Shown here: positions 43,441 through 53,937 of the stretch, piece by piece
Layout of the letters: each line of letters begins with the position of its first letter
How positions within the stretch are numbered: position 1 is the first letter of the stretch
Origin: Shinisaurus crocodilurus
Taxonomy: Eukaryota; Chordata; Lepidosauria; Squamata; Shinisauridae
Direction: 5' to 3'
Length of the DNA: 64,000 bases
NCBI GenBank assembly: GCA_021292165.1
Contig: CM037879.1
Coordinates: 281,617,772 to 281,681,771 of the forward strand
Notes under the pieces: model-generated
Databases searched by the model: none
What the model was told of the DNA's origin: nothing
The model's input: only the letters and a program-made list of their open reading frames with translations
Position numbers and translations under genes: made by a program

Positions 43441-44273
43441 TAGTCCTTTGGATCCAGCTGCATCGATCTGATCCGTGGTGCATAGGAAAGTGCCGCATCT
43501 TATTGGCAGGGCACATGCTTTGCCCATCTAAGATCCCAATTCTGGTTTCTCTTGCCCAAAGATTTCAAGAAGCAAGCAAGGCTGGGTAGGGTGCGTGCTT
43601 CCCTGAGACCTTAGAGAAATTTTGCGCATTGAGGGTGGATATAGGTAGTGAGCTAGATGGATCATTGGTTTGATTCTGTACCACAGGTCCTCCCGGATAT
43701 AATTTGATCCACATTTTTAAATGGACAAGCCTGCTTCACAGACTAATACATGGATTGGAACACAGTTATCCTTTGTTTTTTGCACTACTGCAAACTCTGT
43801 GATGCAGTTCTCTGCTTAAAAAAAGCACACCGAAATGAGTACAGTGCTGCGTCTTTTAAGATAAATGCATAGAAACATGTGTATTTTAAGGAAAATCAGT
43901 ATAAAAATGCACATTTTGTGAAAAATGTGTTTTAAAATGTGAATTTTCATACACCTTTTTAAAAAGATGCGGAAACAAGACAGAACAGGCTTATGAATGC
44001 ACACATATGATGGTGACAGACTGGAAATAGACTGGTCAATGGTCAGCCCACCTCTACGTGTGTGCATGGCCACTCGTGCCCTATGCAGACTGCTTTGGAC
44101 CATCCAAATTACATTTCAGGGAGAGTGTTCAGGCACGTGTTCCTCCGGGCAGATGGGCCCTAAATATGCTGGGCATGATCCAGCCCAAGTGGATTAGGAA
44201 TGTCCTGTGTGTGGATTAGGTCGGCTTCAGAAAATGGACTGGTCCTATACTTCTAACACTTCATCCTTTGCAG

Positions 44274-44333
44274 AAGGACTTGGATATCCAGGAACTGAAG
44301 TCTACCCTTAAGGAACACACCTCAGTGATAGAG
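44274..44333 (+). CDS. Coding exon 11, coiled coil
   Basis: 60 nt, 20 codons (KDLDIQELKSTLKEHTSVIE), phase 0 to 0. Acceptor CATCCTTTGCAG, donor GAG|GTACAC. Clear heptad pattern. The preceding intron is about 5.9 kb and holds several hAT MITEs. Confidence 0.86.
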
Positions 44334-44446
44334 GTACACTTGTTGTAATACATTGTGGCAGGGGGAGTAGGAAGAAGGAAGGGCTTGCATGTTCTTTGCC
44401 TGGAGACCCCGCGTTAAGAGAGTCTTGTTTTGGATGCGAATTCTAG

Positions 44447-44511
44447 ACTCTGCGTGTAGAGAAGAATAAACTGGTGAGCAACATTCAGCAGATGCAGCAG
44501 GAGCTGATCTC
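44447..44511 (+). CDS. Coding exon 12, coiled coil
   Basis: 65 nt, phase 0 to phase 2. Acceptor GCGAATTCTAG, donor TC|GTGAGT. Encodes TLRVEKNKLVSNIQQMQQEL then IS. Only 113 nt of intron separate it from exon 11. Confidence 0.86.
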
Positions 44512-44602
44512 GTGAGTATTTCTGGGCTCCAAGGGGAAAAGATTCAGCGCCCTTAATAGCCATGCTTTTTGAGCTTACAAAGATGTCAACTCTTTAACAA
44601 AA

Positions 44603-44605
44603 ATA

Positions 44606-44648
<43 letters not shown>
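44603..44648. repeat. (ATT)n microsatellite in intron 12
   Basis: About 14 ATT units directly upstream of the exon 13 acceptor. Confidence 0.92.
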
Positions 44649-44656
44649 TTTGCTAG

Positions 44657-44759
44657 GAATGGCGTCAACTTTCCTTTAATGTACAAGTTCAACAGCAGCA
44701 TCCGTGAAGGGACCAGTTCATTGCACTGCGAGCTGGAACTTGCCGAAGAACAATTGGAG
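44657..44759 (+). CDS. Coding exon 13, coiled coil
   Basis: 103 nt, phase 2 to phase 0. Acceptor TTTTTGCTAG, donor GAG|GTGGGG. Restores the split Ser codon and encodes NGVNFPLMYKFNSSIREGTS then SLHCELELAEEQLE. The preceding intron is only 145 nt and about a third of it is an ATT microsatellite, which replaces the usual pyrimidine tract except for the last few bases. Confidence 0.86.
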
Positions 44760-44839
44760 GTGGGGGAAATGGCATTCAGAAGACGGGGAAACTTGAAACG
44801 CAAAGATAACCCCGTGATCGCTTTTTCTTTTCTTTAATG

Positions 44840-44974
44840 CAGTGTTTCTCAACCTTGGGTCCCCAGATGTTTTTGGCCTACAACTCCCAGCATGCCCCAG
44901 CCAGCATAGCTGGCTGGGGCATGCTGGGAGTTGTAGGCCAAAAACGTCTGGGGACCCAAGGTTGAGAAACACTG
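44840..44974. mobile_element. hAT hairpin MITE with exact 8-bp TSD
   Basis: CAGTGTTTCTCAACCTTGGG and CCCAAGGTTGAGAAACACTG; CTTTAATG at 44832-44839 and 44975-44982. Only 80 nt after exon 13. Confidence 0.93.
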
Positions 44975-45395
44975 CTTTAATGGGTGGTGCTAATGGAGTC
45001 CTTTCTTTCTTTCCTTCCTTTCCTTCCACAACTTCTCTTGCTACCCCAGAGCTGGTTCCTCTGCTGGGAGTAGGGAGGAGCTGCACTCTGCAGTGGTCCT
45101 GAATTTGGGTGTGTTTCACATGTGACTCTTTGGGCAAAGGTGGATATGACATATATAAAAACAGAGCCAACAGCAGGTCTTGGTACAGTATCTAGGCCAG
45201 TCTTGGCTGTGCTGGCTGGGGTGGATGGGAGTTGGTCCCAGACATCTGGACGGCACCAGGGGGCGGTGAGGCTGGATTAGGTTTTATCTAGGCTGCAGCG
45301 TGCGCATGTCTTCTGTCGCGGGAATGTGAAATTCATCCCAGAACATGTAACGTTGCCTCAGCACTCCTTGTTTATTCATTTGGCTTGTGGGTTTT

Positions 45396-45540
45396 TATTT
45401 ATTTATTTATTTATTACATTTATATTCCACCTATTTTCCTCTTGCAAGGAACCCAAGGCAGCTTACACGGTCCTCATCTCCATTTTTATCCTCTCAACAA
45501 CCCTATAGGGTAGGCTAGGGTCGGGGTTAGGGTCAGGGAC
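45396..45540 (-). repeat. Sauria-type SINE, head truncated
   Basis: TTTATTTATTTATTTATTAC tail, CAAGGAACCCAAGGCAGC, CTCAACAACCCTATAGGGTA; the tRNA head is missing. Confidence 0.75.
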
Positions 45541-45559
45541 CTATCCTCTCATACTCTTT

Positions 45560-45935
45560 AAAGCACTCAATGCAGTTATGGTGCTTCTCTACAAGATCTG
45601 CCACGGACGGCCTTCTCCTTATCCCATCAGCCAGAGCAGCCAGGCTGGTGGGGACTAGGAAGAGGGCCTTCTCTGTGGCGGCCCCCACATTATGGAACTC
45701 CCTCCCTAGTGACCTTCGCCATGCCCCCTCCGTGATGAGCTTCCGCCGTGCATTAAAAACATGGCTGTTCAGGCGGGAATATGGGGTGGGTTAGGTTTTT
45801 ATTGAGAATTTTTTATATTGTTTTAATTGTTATATTTTAGTGTGTTTTATTGTATTTTAATTGTACATCGCCCAGGGTGGCCGGGTGACCGGCCAGATGG
45901 GCGATTGATAAATATAATAAATAAATAAATAAATT
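45560..45935 (+). repeat. L2-like LINE C-terminus and 3' UTR
   Basis: Plus-strand reading GTRKRAFSVAAPTLWNSLPS followed by SFRRALKTWLF is the conserved L2 reverse transcriptase C-terminus. Then TTTTATTGTATTTTAATTGT, GGTGGCCGGGTGACC and a GATAAATATAATAAATAAAT tail. The frame is open, so the copy is fairly young. Confidence 0.75.
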
Positions 45936-46546
45936 CTCTAGGGTGCCTTCTTACGGTGCCTTCTGCTGTGAGCACATTTTTTCATAACTTGTCTCTTGAG
46001 AGGAATGGGCATCTTGGAATTAAGCGTCGTGAAGGCACTTCCGTGCTGGCCTAACATGTTCTAATCCAACCTTCCTCAACCTGGGATGCTCCAGATGTGT
46101 TGGACTGCACCTCCCAATCATTCCCAGTCCAATAATAATTGTTCCTAGTCCAATAATTCCCAGGCTCTTCTAATCTTAAAATGTTACATCTCTCTTCACC
46201 ATTAAATGGCTTATACTTGAAATTTATTCTCTAACATGAATGTAAAACAAACAATTTGGGTGGGAGGTGGTTGTTTGAGAAACATCCCTTTTTGGGGCAG
46301 GGGAACAGTCTTTCCCACGTTAAACCCATTGCACAAAACAGCCTGTAAGAGGTAAACATTCCCCTGTATTGTCAATTTCCAGGGGGGTAGCCCTGTTACT
46401 GTGTTGCAGCAAGAACAACAGGGTCTTGTGGGCACCTTAAAGACAAACACATGTATTATGGCATGTTTGTTTATCCATTTAAAATTATTTTTAGGGTGCC
46501 TTTAAGGGTGGAGCCCACTCAAGGTGCACCTGAGGACATGGGCTGT

Positions 46547-46925
46547 AGCGCTTCTCTACATTAGGCTTTTAACTCATTTTAACCCGTCACTTTTCCGAGG
46601 CTTCTGCTTCCAGATTCTTTGAGGGATTAAGATCAGCTCCTTTACATGTTTCTTTTCCACCAGGGTTTTTCTTTCTCTGCCTTTGTATATGTTTCAAAAC
46701 ACAACCACAAGGTGGCGCTGCGGTGTAGCAGAATTGCAAAAATACAAGACGGTTTTATAGCGTTTTATAGCGTGCTATCCCTTTAATGGCTCATTCTCCT
46801 CGTCCTAAATGCTCAGAAGGCACGGGAGAGGCCCTGGAGGATGACGACGTTGTGTAAAGCACCCCCAAACTACCATGCATGAGGAATCATGAGCGCACAA
46901 TAAAAGCCTCGTGTAGAGAAGCCCG
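46547..46925 (-). repeat. MITE with GGGCTTCTCTACA ends and a CTCF-like core
   Basis: GCGCTTCTCTACATTAGGC at left and GTGTAGAGAAGCCCG at right. Contains CCACAAGGTGGCGCTGC at 46710-46726. Sister copies at 53438 and 61322. Confidence 0.6.
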
Positions 46926-47480
46926 TAGTCTTATGCCATAATAAATGTGTTCACCTTTAAGGTGCCACAAGACCTTCCTGGTGTGTCTTACATTAAAACC
47001 ATTCAGCTGTTTGGGATCAAAAAGCTACTGGAGGCAACTCTAAAAGCTTCTGAGGACTTTTTGTTTGATGTTCCTAGACCCCATGGCAAATTGTTTCTGA
47101 TAAGCCCTCTGTCTTCGTTTTAGCATAGGTTGGCAGTAGCTGTTTGAGCGACAACCTGTTGGGGGTGTGGAATCAGCTACCTTCTGGGTCCTGGCTTATT
47201 ATTTCTTTTTTATATTTTCCTTCCCCACACACCTGTTAGGCTTTGTGTCAGGGAATATGTGGGACACAGTGTTGGTGACTGTGGACGGACCATGCACCAT
47301 GATTGTCCCAGGCAGTGCCAGTTATCAGTTTACATCTAGATAGCATTTTGGGGAGAGAGTGTATGCTAGCTCCAAATAGTACCTTCCCTACATTTTCAGC
47401 ACAACCGGAAAGCCAACACTTTAAGCCCAGTGTCTGTAGTCAGTTGTGCCAAATGGCTCTTTTCCTCTTTTGTTTTGAAG

Positions 47481-47594
47481 ATCCCAGGAATCGGATGGAA
47501 TTTGCTGGATGAGTCGCTGGACAGGGAGGTCTTGCTGCTCCTGCAAGGGCCAGAGCGAGTGGGAGAACAGTTTAAGGCTACTGTCCAAAAACTG
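47481..47594 (+). CDS. Coding exon 14, Gly-Trp segment after the coil
   Basis: 114 nt, 38 codons, phase 0 to 0. Acceptor CTTTTGTTTTGAAG, donor CTG|GTACGG. Encodes IPGIGWNLLDESLDREVLLL followed by LQGPERVGEQFKATVQKL. The Gly-Trp-x-x-Leu motif followed by an acidic helix parallels the segment that closes the KASH5 coiled-coil domain, an independent family clue beyond generic coil composition. Confidence 0.88.
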
Positions 47595-47640
47595 GTACGG
47601 AAAACGCTGATGCTGGGGGATACTGAGTGAAACAGACCTT

Positions 47641-47834
47641 CAGTGGCAGCTGGTGATGCAGTGTATCCACTTCGGGTTGCAGTCTGAACTTTTAAAGAGG
47701 TATCCATGGTGCTGTGAACCTATTTGGGGGGTGGGGGTGGCGGCTCAGCACCATGGATAGCTCCTTTAAAGTTCAGACTAAAACCTGGAGTGGATGCACT
47801 GCCCCACTGACATTGGAGCCGCCCGCCTCCACTG
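47641..47834. mobile_element. hAT MITE with exact 8-bp TSD and internal hairpin
   Basis: CAGTGGCAGCTGGTGATGCA and GCCGCCCGCCTCCACTG; CAGACCTT at 47633-47640 and 47835-47842. Inner arms CTGAACTTTTAAAGAGGTAT and ATAGCTCCTTTAAAGTTCAG. In intron 14. Confidence 0.9.
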
Positions 47835-48102
47835 CAGACCTTGGAATCTTTTCTAAAGCTTTTGCCCATTTCCAAACTTGAGCAAGGTGCTTCTCCTCCT
47901 TTCTTTTTTTTGCCACTTCATAGCGATCAACTGTGTTTATTTTGTTGATGTTTTAAAGTTTTAGCTGTAAGTCGCCTAGGGGGCCCTATTGGGCCCCAAA
48001 GGCAACTGATAAATTCTCGGTTTTCATCTGGTGGGTGGCTGGTTTATTAGGAGCTGGACAGTAATGGACAGTCGACTTGCTCCTCCCTCCTCTTCTTTAC
48101 AG

Positions 48103-48207
48103 CAAGAAGAACTTTGCCAAGCGGTGGAATTAGCAGCTCTGTCTCCGCCGCTGTGGGGAGCAGACTCCGAGAGAAATACGCAAGAAGCCTATGAGAAGAA
48201 GCTGGAG
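48103..48207 (+). CDS. Coding exon 15
   Basis: 105 nt, 35 codons, phase 0 to 0. Acceptor CCTCTTCTTTACAG, donor GAG|GTAAAT. Encodes QEELCQAVELAALSPPLWGA then DSERNTQEAYEKKLE. The PPLWGA stretch interrupts the coil, so this is probably a hinge between the KASH5-like coil and a second coil in exons 16-18. Confidence 0.86.
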
Positions 48208-48415
48208 GTAAATACACTTGAGTGTGGCAGCCCCTTTTGGATGTCTGGTTTGAAAGGACCAGGCTATTTCCTCCGATCTCTGCATATGGTATTCCACTGA
48301 CTAGCTAACTCCAAGGCTGGCCTTGTTTTATGCATCTCCCATTCCTCCCCGTCCAGCCACTGCTGAAAAGAAGAGTGACTTACAGGCAGGCAAAGTGTGT
48401 GTGGAGGGATGGATG

Positions 48416-48530
48416 ATGGTGTGTTGTGTGTGTTGTGTGTGTTGTGTGTGTTGTGTGTGTTGTGTGTGTTGTGTGTGTTGTGTGTGTTGTGTGTGTTGTG
48501 TGTGCTGTGTGTGCTGTGTGTGGAGGATAT
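48416..48530. repeat. 10-bp tandem repeat (GTGTGTTGTG)n
   Basis: About eleven units, the last two carrying GCTGTG variants. Open in several frames (reads as CVC repeats), with no coding meaning. Confidence 0.92.
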
Positions 48531-48539
48531 GGTTAAAAG

Positions 48540-48905
48540 GAGTCAGTCCTAAACTGATTAGGACAAAGCAGAGTCTCCTCCTTATTAGCACAGCCTGCTT
48601 TATTGAAACTGGTTTCACCACATGAGTTGCTAAACTCTTGTCTCTTACGGCTATTAATAGGAACGAAATGTCCATACAAGGTTTAAAACTATAAAGACAT
48701 TTATCAGTTCTTACTTACAGATCACTCACATACATGCAGGATGCATATAGACAGATTAGTTTCATTGTAGAAGATCTCTGGCTACAAGCCAGCCCGGATA
48801 TGTGTCCTCCATGTTGGGAGCGGGGAAAGCAGACAGACACCTGGCTTCCACAAAGAAGCAGGAAGTAGATAGAGAGCAGCAGATAGTGGTGGATTTCGTA
48901 CCTGA
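48540..48905 (-). repeat. Possible LTR-like sequence
   Basis: Minus strand carries CAGTTTCAATAAAGCAGGC (polyadenylation-type signal) followed by CTCTGCTTTGTCC. No pair and no defined ends, so it could be the 3' part of another retroelement. Confidence 0.3.
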
Positions 48906-48976
48906 AGGGGCCCCCCCGAATCTTCTTGGCTCTCTGCGCTGCAGCCCCCCTCGATCCTCTATTTTTCCGGCTGGTC

Positions 48977-49110
48977 GGAAGTGACGCGACGGGCCCTGCG
49001 CCGACGCAGCTGAACCCTGTTGCTGTGGTTTTGGCATAGAAACCAGGGCAACAGGGCTTAAAACGGCCATCGCAGCCACGTCGGCGCAGGGCCATTCGCG
49101 TCACTTCTGG
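48977..49110. repeat. GC-rich inverted repeat
   Basis: GGAAGTGACGCGACGGGCCC, TGCGCCGACGCAGCTG at left and CACGTCGGCGCAGGGCC, CGCGTCACTTC at right, with inner arms CCCTGTTGCTGTGGTTT and AAACCAGGGCAACAGGG. CpG-rich; no TSD recognised. Confidence 0.75.
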
Positions 49111-49488
49111 AAATGACATGACCGGAGCCCGCGCAGGTGACGCGGCTCAACAGACCGGGCGGCGGACCAAGCAGGCGTCCAGGTAGGCCCGCAAGTCACC
49201 CCGAATATTGGGGGGCTACAAGCGGCCCAATTTCAGCCCACTCAAGCCCCCCGATATTTGGGGTAATATCCCTAGAAGCAGAGCTCTGGCCAGAGTGGCC
49301 GAAAGTTGGGAGGAGAGGTTACAAAAGACCTGCACTCTGGGATTCTTTAGCGAACCCATTCCTCCCACTCTAATCAGTGGTTACATCAGTTTGTTGATTT
49401 TAAGCAGGCAATATTACAATTTCCAAAGGTGTGTGTGTGTGTGTGCATGGGAGGGAGTGAGGCTGACCTTAATATCACTACTCCACAC

Positions 49489-49493
<5 letters not shown>

Positions 49494-49525
<32 letters not shown>
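49494..49525. repeat. (TC)n microsatellite
   Basis: About 15 TC units. A (GT)n run lies at 49431-49445. Confidence 0.9.
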
Positions 49526-49527
<2 letters not shown>

Positions 49528-49599
49528 TGAGATAAGAGAGAGCGAAACAGTATGGGATGGAGCTGATCTTAAGAGTGAGTGACTGGGTTCACATGACAT

Positions 49600-49906
49600 G
49601 ACTTGAACGGCTGTCACACAGAGGAGGGCCAGGATCTCTTCTCGGTCATCCCAGTTTGCAGGACACGGAATCATGGGCTCAAGTGACAGGAAGCCAGATT
49701 CCACCTAAACATCAGGAAAAATTTCCTGACTGTCCCAGCAATAAGACAATGGAACCAACTACCTAGGGAGGTCGTGGGCTCTCCCAATCTGGAGGCATTC
49801 AAGGTGCGGCTGGACAGCCATCTGTCAGGGATGCTTTGACCTGGATTCCTGCATTGAGCAGGGGGTTGGACTCGATGGCCTTCCAACTCTACTTTTCTAT
49901 GATTCT
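49600..49906 (+). repeat. CR1 family A 3' end, target of the L1 insertion
   Basis: GGCTGTCACACAGAGGAGGG, CTACCTAGGGAGGTCGTGGG, GGGGGTTGGACTCGATGGCC and CTTTTCTATGATTCT. The last ATG of the CR1 tail appears at 52501 after the L1. Confidence 0.85.
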
Positions 49907-50177
49907 TTTTTTTTTTTTAATTTTATTTAAATTTTTTAACAATACAAAAGAAACTAACACACACATATAACTAATATTGTGCTCCCATCACCATGGGACC
50001 AAATAATCCATACTCTATAATTGTTCATTATCTCCAAAAATACAACATATCTTGACAGGGTAGCTCCCTTTCCCCTTTTTAAACACTATTCCAAAATAAA
50101 CCCCAAATATCCTTGAAAATATTGTTTTCCTTTAATTGTACCCCTTTTTGCATTATATTACAAGTCCAACATATCAT

Positions 50178-51461
50178 TCAAAGCCCATATCCCCATAATT
50201 CTTTATACCAATCAGTAATAGTGAAAACTTGCTGAATTTTCCATTTCCTTGCTATCATTAGTCTACCTGCCGTTAACAAGTTTATAATTAATTCTTTAAC
50301 ATTTTGAGGACCAATCACCTTTTCCGTTATTGATAGCAAAGCTAGTTTAGGACAAACCTCTAAATCAGCTCCAACAATTTCTGATATTTCCTCAAAAATC
50401 ATTTTCCAAAAATCCATTACATTTTTACAACTCCACCACATATGAGCATATGTACCCAACTCCTGACATCCTCGCCAACACATTGGAGAACATTTATTAT
50501 CTATTCTATTTAATCTCACTGGAGTCAAATACCATCTCCAAATTAGCTTATAAAAATTCTCTTTAATTCTTATAGACATATTTTTCAATATTCGCCTATC
50601 CCAAATCTTGTTCCACTCATTCTTTGATATTTCCTCTTCAAACTCTGTATCCCAAACTATTTTAAGATTTTCTGCTTGCTCTTCTGATTTCTGCAACATT
50701 TTATATAACATCTTTGTAAGACCCCTAGCTGATGCATTTCCTTCTACGAGTTCTCTGGACATTACCAACTGCTCAAATGCGGTGAAATCCCTTTCATGCT
50801 CATGTCTCCTCTTCCATTTCTTACCCCATTGTACTAATTGAATTAAATTTAACCAAGAAATTCTTCCTGCCCCAACCCTATCAATTATTTGCTGTCTTGT
50901 CTCCATTTTTTCCAGCCAATCCATTAAGCTTATCACCTTTTTCTCTCTAAAAATTCGTTCTAAATGTCTAACATTCTCGGGAAAATCTTCCATAACCACC
51001 ACTGGAGTAAGCGGGGATATACCTGGTAAAAATATTTCCTTATTTCTACCCCAAATTTCTAACATATTTTTTAAAAAGGGATTTTCTAATCTTTTTGTCA
51101 TAATATGTCCTTGTTTTGTAAATAAGAATTTCTCCACCCTATTACCCAATTCAAATGCTTCTATTTCCCACCACATAAAATCTTTTCTAGCAATAATATC
51201 CATAATATATCTAAGTTGATTAGCTATATAATACCATTTTAAATTAGGGAGACCAAGTCCCCCTATTTTTTGAGCTTTATACCATCTATTCTTAGTAATC
51301 CTTGATCTTTTCCCCCCATTGCAATAGCTATTTAACATTACTTGCCACTCTTTGATTTCTTTCTCTGATATCTTATATGGTATCATTCTAAATAGAAAAT
51401 TAAACTTCGGTAAAATCTTCATTTTAATCAAAGCTATCCTACCGAACCACGATAATCCCAA
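50178..51461 (-). pseudogene. L1 ORF2 C-terminal fragment
   Basis: Open for 427 codons. Begins LSWFGRIALIKMKILPKFNF, the L1-clade region just after the RT domain, continues with GGLGLPNLKWYYIANQLRY, and includes a Cys/His-type cluster near the end (CSPMCWRGCQELGTYAHMWW then SCK), as in the L1 ORF2 C-terminus. Follows the RT fragment after a short out-of-frame gap of 14 nt. Confidence 0.9.
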
Positions 51462-51475
51462 TTTTTTATAATCCT

Positions 51476-52399
51476 CTATTTGATTTTAACTTCATCTTTT
51501 AGTTTTTTAAAATTCCATTCCCCTATTTTATCCATATCTTTTAATATATCAATACCTAAATATTTAATTATATTTTTTATCTTTATATCCACTTTCCTTT
51601 GTTTAAATCCCCTTTCCTCCAGTTTACTATAATTAAATGTCATTATCTCCGATTTATCCCAATTAACTTTTAACCCTGTTACTTCTCTAAATTCATCTAA
51701 ATGTTTCTCTATCCAATCCCAATTTTCCATAGGCCTTTCTAATGTTAACAATATATCATCTGCAAAAAGGTTTATCTTACATTTGACCTCTATCCCTATC
51801 CCCAGTAATTTCTTCTCCTGTCTTATCGCATTCGCTAACAATTCCATAACTAACACAGATAATACAGGGGAAAGGGGACAACCCTGTCTAGTTCCCCGGC
51901 CTAGGCTAATAGTTTCTGTTATTCCATCATTTACAATTACTGACGTAACATTATGAGTATATAATTGATTAGTAATACCTATAATTTTTTCTCCAAACCC
52001 TATAGTTTTTATTAACATCTTTAGTGCAGGCCATTCCACACAATCAAAGGCTTTAAAAATATCCAATGCAAGAACCCCCGCTTTCAAATTATTTTTCTTT
52101 ATTAAATATATTATATTCAGAACCCTTCTTGTTAAGTCTGCCATTTGTCTTCCTTGAATGAAACCGCATTGATCTGTCCCTATATACTTATTTAGAAAAC
52201 TATTCATTCTTCTAGCTAAAATTGCTGTCAATAATTTAGCATCTTGATTAATTAATGATATTGGTCTATAAGAACCTGGTTCTGCTAAATCCTTCCTTGG
52301 TTTCGGGATTAAAATAGTCAAGGACTGTTTCCATGACGGGGGGATCTCTCCCCCCTGTAAAATATCATTAAACAATCGTTTTAACTTTGGAATTAACAT
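51476..52399 (-). pseudogene. L1 ORF2 reverse transcriptase fragment
   Basis: Open for 307 codons. Shows RT signatures in order: GSYRPISLINQDAKLLTAIL, QCGFIQGRQ, ALDIFKAFDCVEW, RGTRQGCPLSPVLSV, and the catalytic NLFADDILL (FADD in place of YADD), then LKVNWDKSE and YLGI. Ends at a frameshift relative to the next fragment. Confidence 0.92.
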
Positions 52400-52507
52400 T
52401 TTTTAAAAAACTTTATAATATTCCGCCCCCAGACCATCCAATCCTGGCGTTTTCCCCTGTTTCAATTTATTTATAGCATTTTCTATTTTTCTATGATTCT
52501 ATGACAA

Positions 52508-52870
52508 CCCACCGTGGCTTATAAGTGGCAGGGAAGAGGGGGAACGAGGATCGCTAAAGCCTGCTGGATAGCTGGCTTCGGTGAACCTCCCCCCAAAAAT
52601 AAATTAGGGAGGGGAGCCGGCGGGGGGGGCGGGGAGAAACACTCATTCCTCCCACAGTGTCCCATGGGATTCCCGTGGGAGGACCGAGGGGGGAGGCGAG
52701 GGCCCGCTACCCCCGATGTGCCCAATCGTCTGTAGGGCACATCGTGGGGGCCTCGGGCGATTACGTAACCTTCACTGTGTGGCTTGTGCCGAAGCATGGG
52801 TTAAATGTGTCATTCACAGCCGCCCGATCTGTGGGTGGCCCTGTTCCCCACCAGCAGCATGTGTCCCCCC
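52508..52870. repeat. GC-rich MITE-like region
   Basis: CCACCGTGGCTTATAAGTGG start, CCATGGGATTCCCGTGGGAG, GTGTGGCTTGTGCCG; resembles the GGCAACACG family at 38534. C run at 52866-52875. Confidence 0.35.
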
Positions 52871-53039
52871 CCCCCAAGATTATGTCTGAGCGAATGTGGC
52901 CCTTGACAGAACAAAGGTTGCTCGTTCCTAAGCTAGCTGCATGGATTTGTATCTGTGTTGCTGGATGAAAAGGATCTTGTGGTCTAAGCAAGGGAAGCAA
53001 TTATTGTGTTCTTCCACCTGGTTTAAAATATCAATACAG

Positions 53040-53203
53040 GATCTCCAGCAGGACCTGGGGAATAAAAGATCTCTCTGGATTCAGAAGCTTGATCTCTTGC
53101 GAGCTCAAAAGGAATCTTTGGACAAGGAGCTCGTTAAACTGGCAGGGAACTCGAGGAGAATGCGGACTGAACAGCTGCACTTGAAGAAAGCGCTGTCATT
53201 CAG
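53040..53203 (+). CDS. Coding exon 16, second coiled coil
   Basis: 164 nt, phase 0 to phase 2. Acceptor ATATCAATACAG, donor CAG|GTATAT. Residues about 641-694 form a strongly basic/acidic coil beginning DLQQDLGNKRSLWIQKLDLL. The preceding intron (4.8 kb) contains the antisense L1. KASH5 as I recall it does not continue with a long coil here, which favours an IRAG2-type or extended protein. Confidence 0.88.
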
Positions 53204-53437
53204 GTATATATCCCATTCTTCCCATATGTGTGCGTATAGGAATATTTAGTATCTATCCATGTCAAGGGTAGGCAACGTGCAGTACACGAGCTGCATGCAG
53301 CCTCTACCGTTGCCCACCCCATGCCATCGAATTCGGCAGAGGCGGGAAAAGAATTTAAACAAAAAAAAAGGCACCTTTAGCAGTACAAAGCATTAAAAGG
53401 GTCACGTTTCGCTTGAGAACAAGCTCAACTTAACCCT

Positions 53438-53777
53438 GGGCTTCTCTGCACAAGGCATTTATTGTGCACTCGTGAGTCCTCACTCACAACGACATCCTCC
53501 CCCAGGGCCTCTCCTCCCATGCTTTGCAACCACTTCCGCAGCTTTTTTCAAATCAAGGAAAGTGTGCTATTATCTGGAGATCACGCTATGAGAAGCTCTT
53601 GCATTTTTGCAATTCTGTTATACTGCAGCGCCACCTTGTGGTTGTGTGAGAAAATCACCCGGGGAGCGGGGGAATAAAACACGTGTAAAGGAGCCAATCT
53701 TAATCCCATGAAGAACTCGGAAGCAGAAGCCTCAGGGAAAGTGGCAGGTTAAAAGCTTCATGTAGAAAAGCCCACTT
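53438..53777 (+). repeat. MITE with GGGCTTCTCTGCA ends and a CTCF-like core
   Basis: TGGGCTTCTCTGCACAAGGC at left and TCATGTAGAAAAGCCC at right; contains GCAGCGCCACCTTGTGGTTG at 53625-53644, the reverse complement of a CTCF-like core. Confidence 0.65.
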
Positions 53778-53937
53778 TTAGCACTACGGAGTGCTACAAA
53801 GCGGTTTGCTGCCAAATTTCAGCGGTAAACCATCATTCCCCCCCCCCCAGCACCTTGAGGAGTGTGGCTTATGGGGGAGATCTGGAGAGGGGGGCAAAAA
53901 TGGCCCCTGGATCCCTCCAAGTTCCCCACCCCGACCT

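Larger units (their letters stand above)
49907..52486 (-). mobile_element. 5'-truncated L1 LINE, antisense in intron 15
   Basis: Minus strand: oligo-T at 49907 is the poly(A) tail; a 5'-truncated ORF2 runs from 52486 down to about 50178. It is bounded by a 14-bp TSD (TTTTCTATGATTCT at 49893-49906 and 52487-52500). The reading begins within the reverse transcriptase. The frame is broken by a stop near 52408 and a shift near 51465, so it is inactive. Endonuclease and ORF1 are missing. Confidence 0.93.

Noticed and set aside
48323..48675. Open frames with CVC or HTQ repeats
   Set aside because: They are translations of the 10-bp tandem repeat on either strand, with no splice or domain support.
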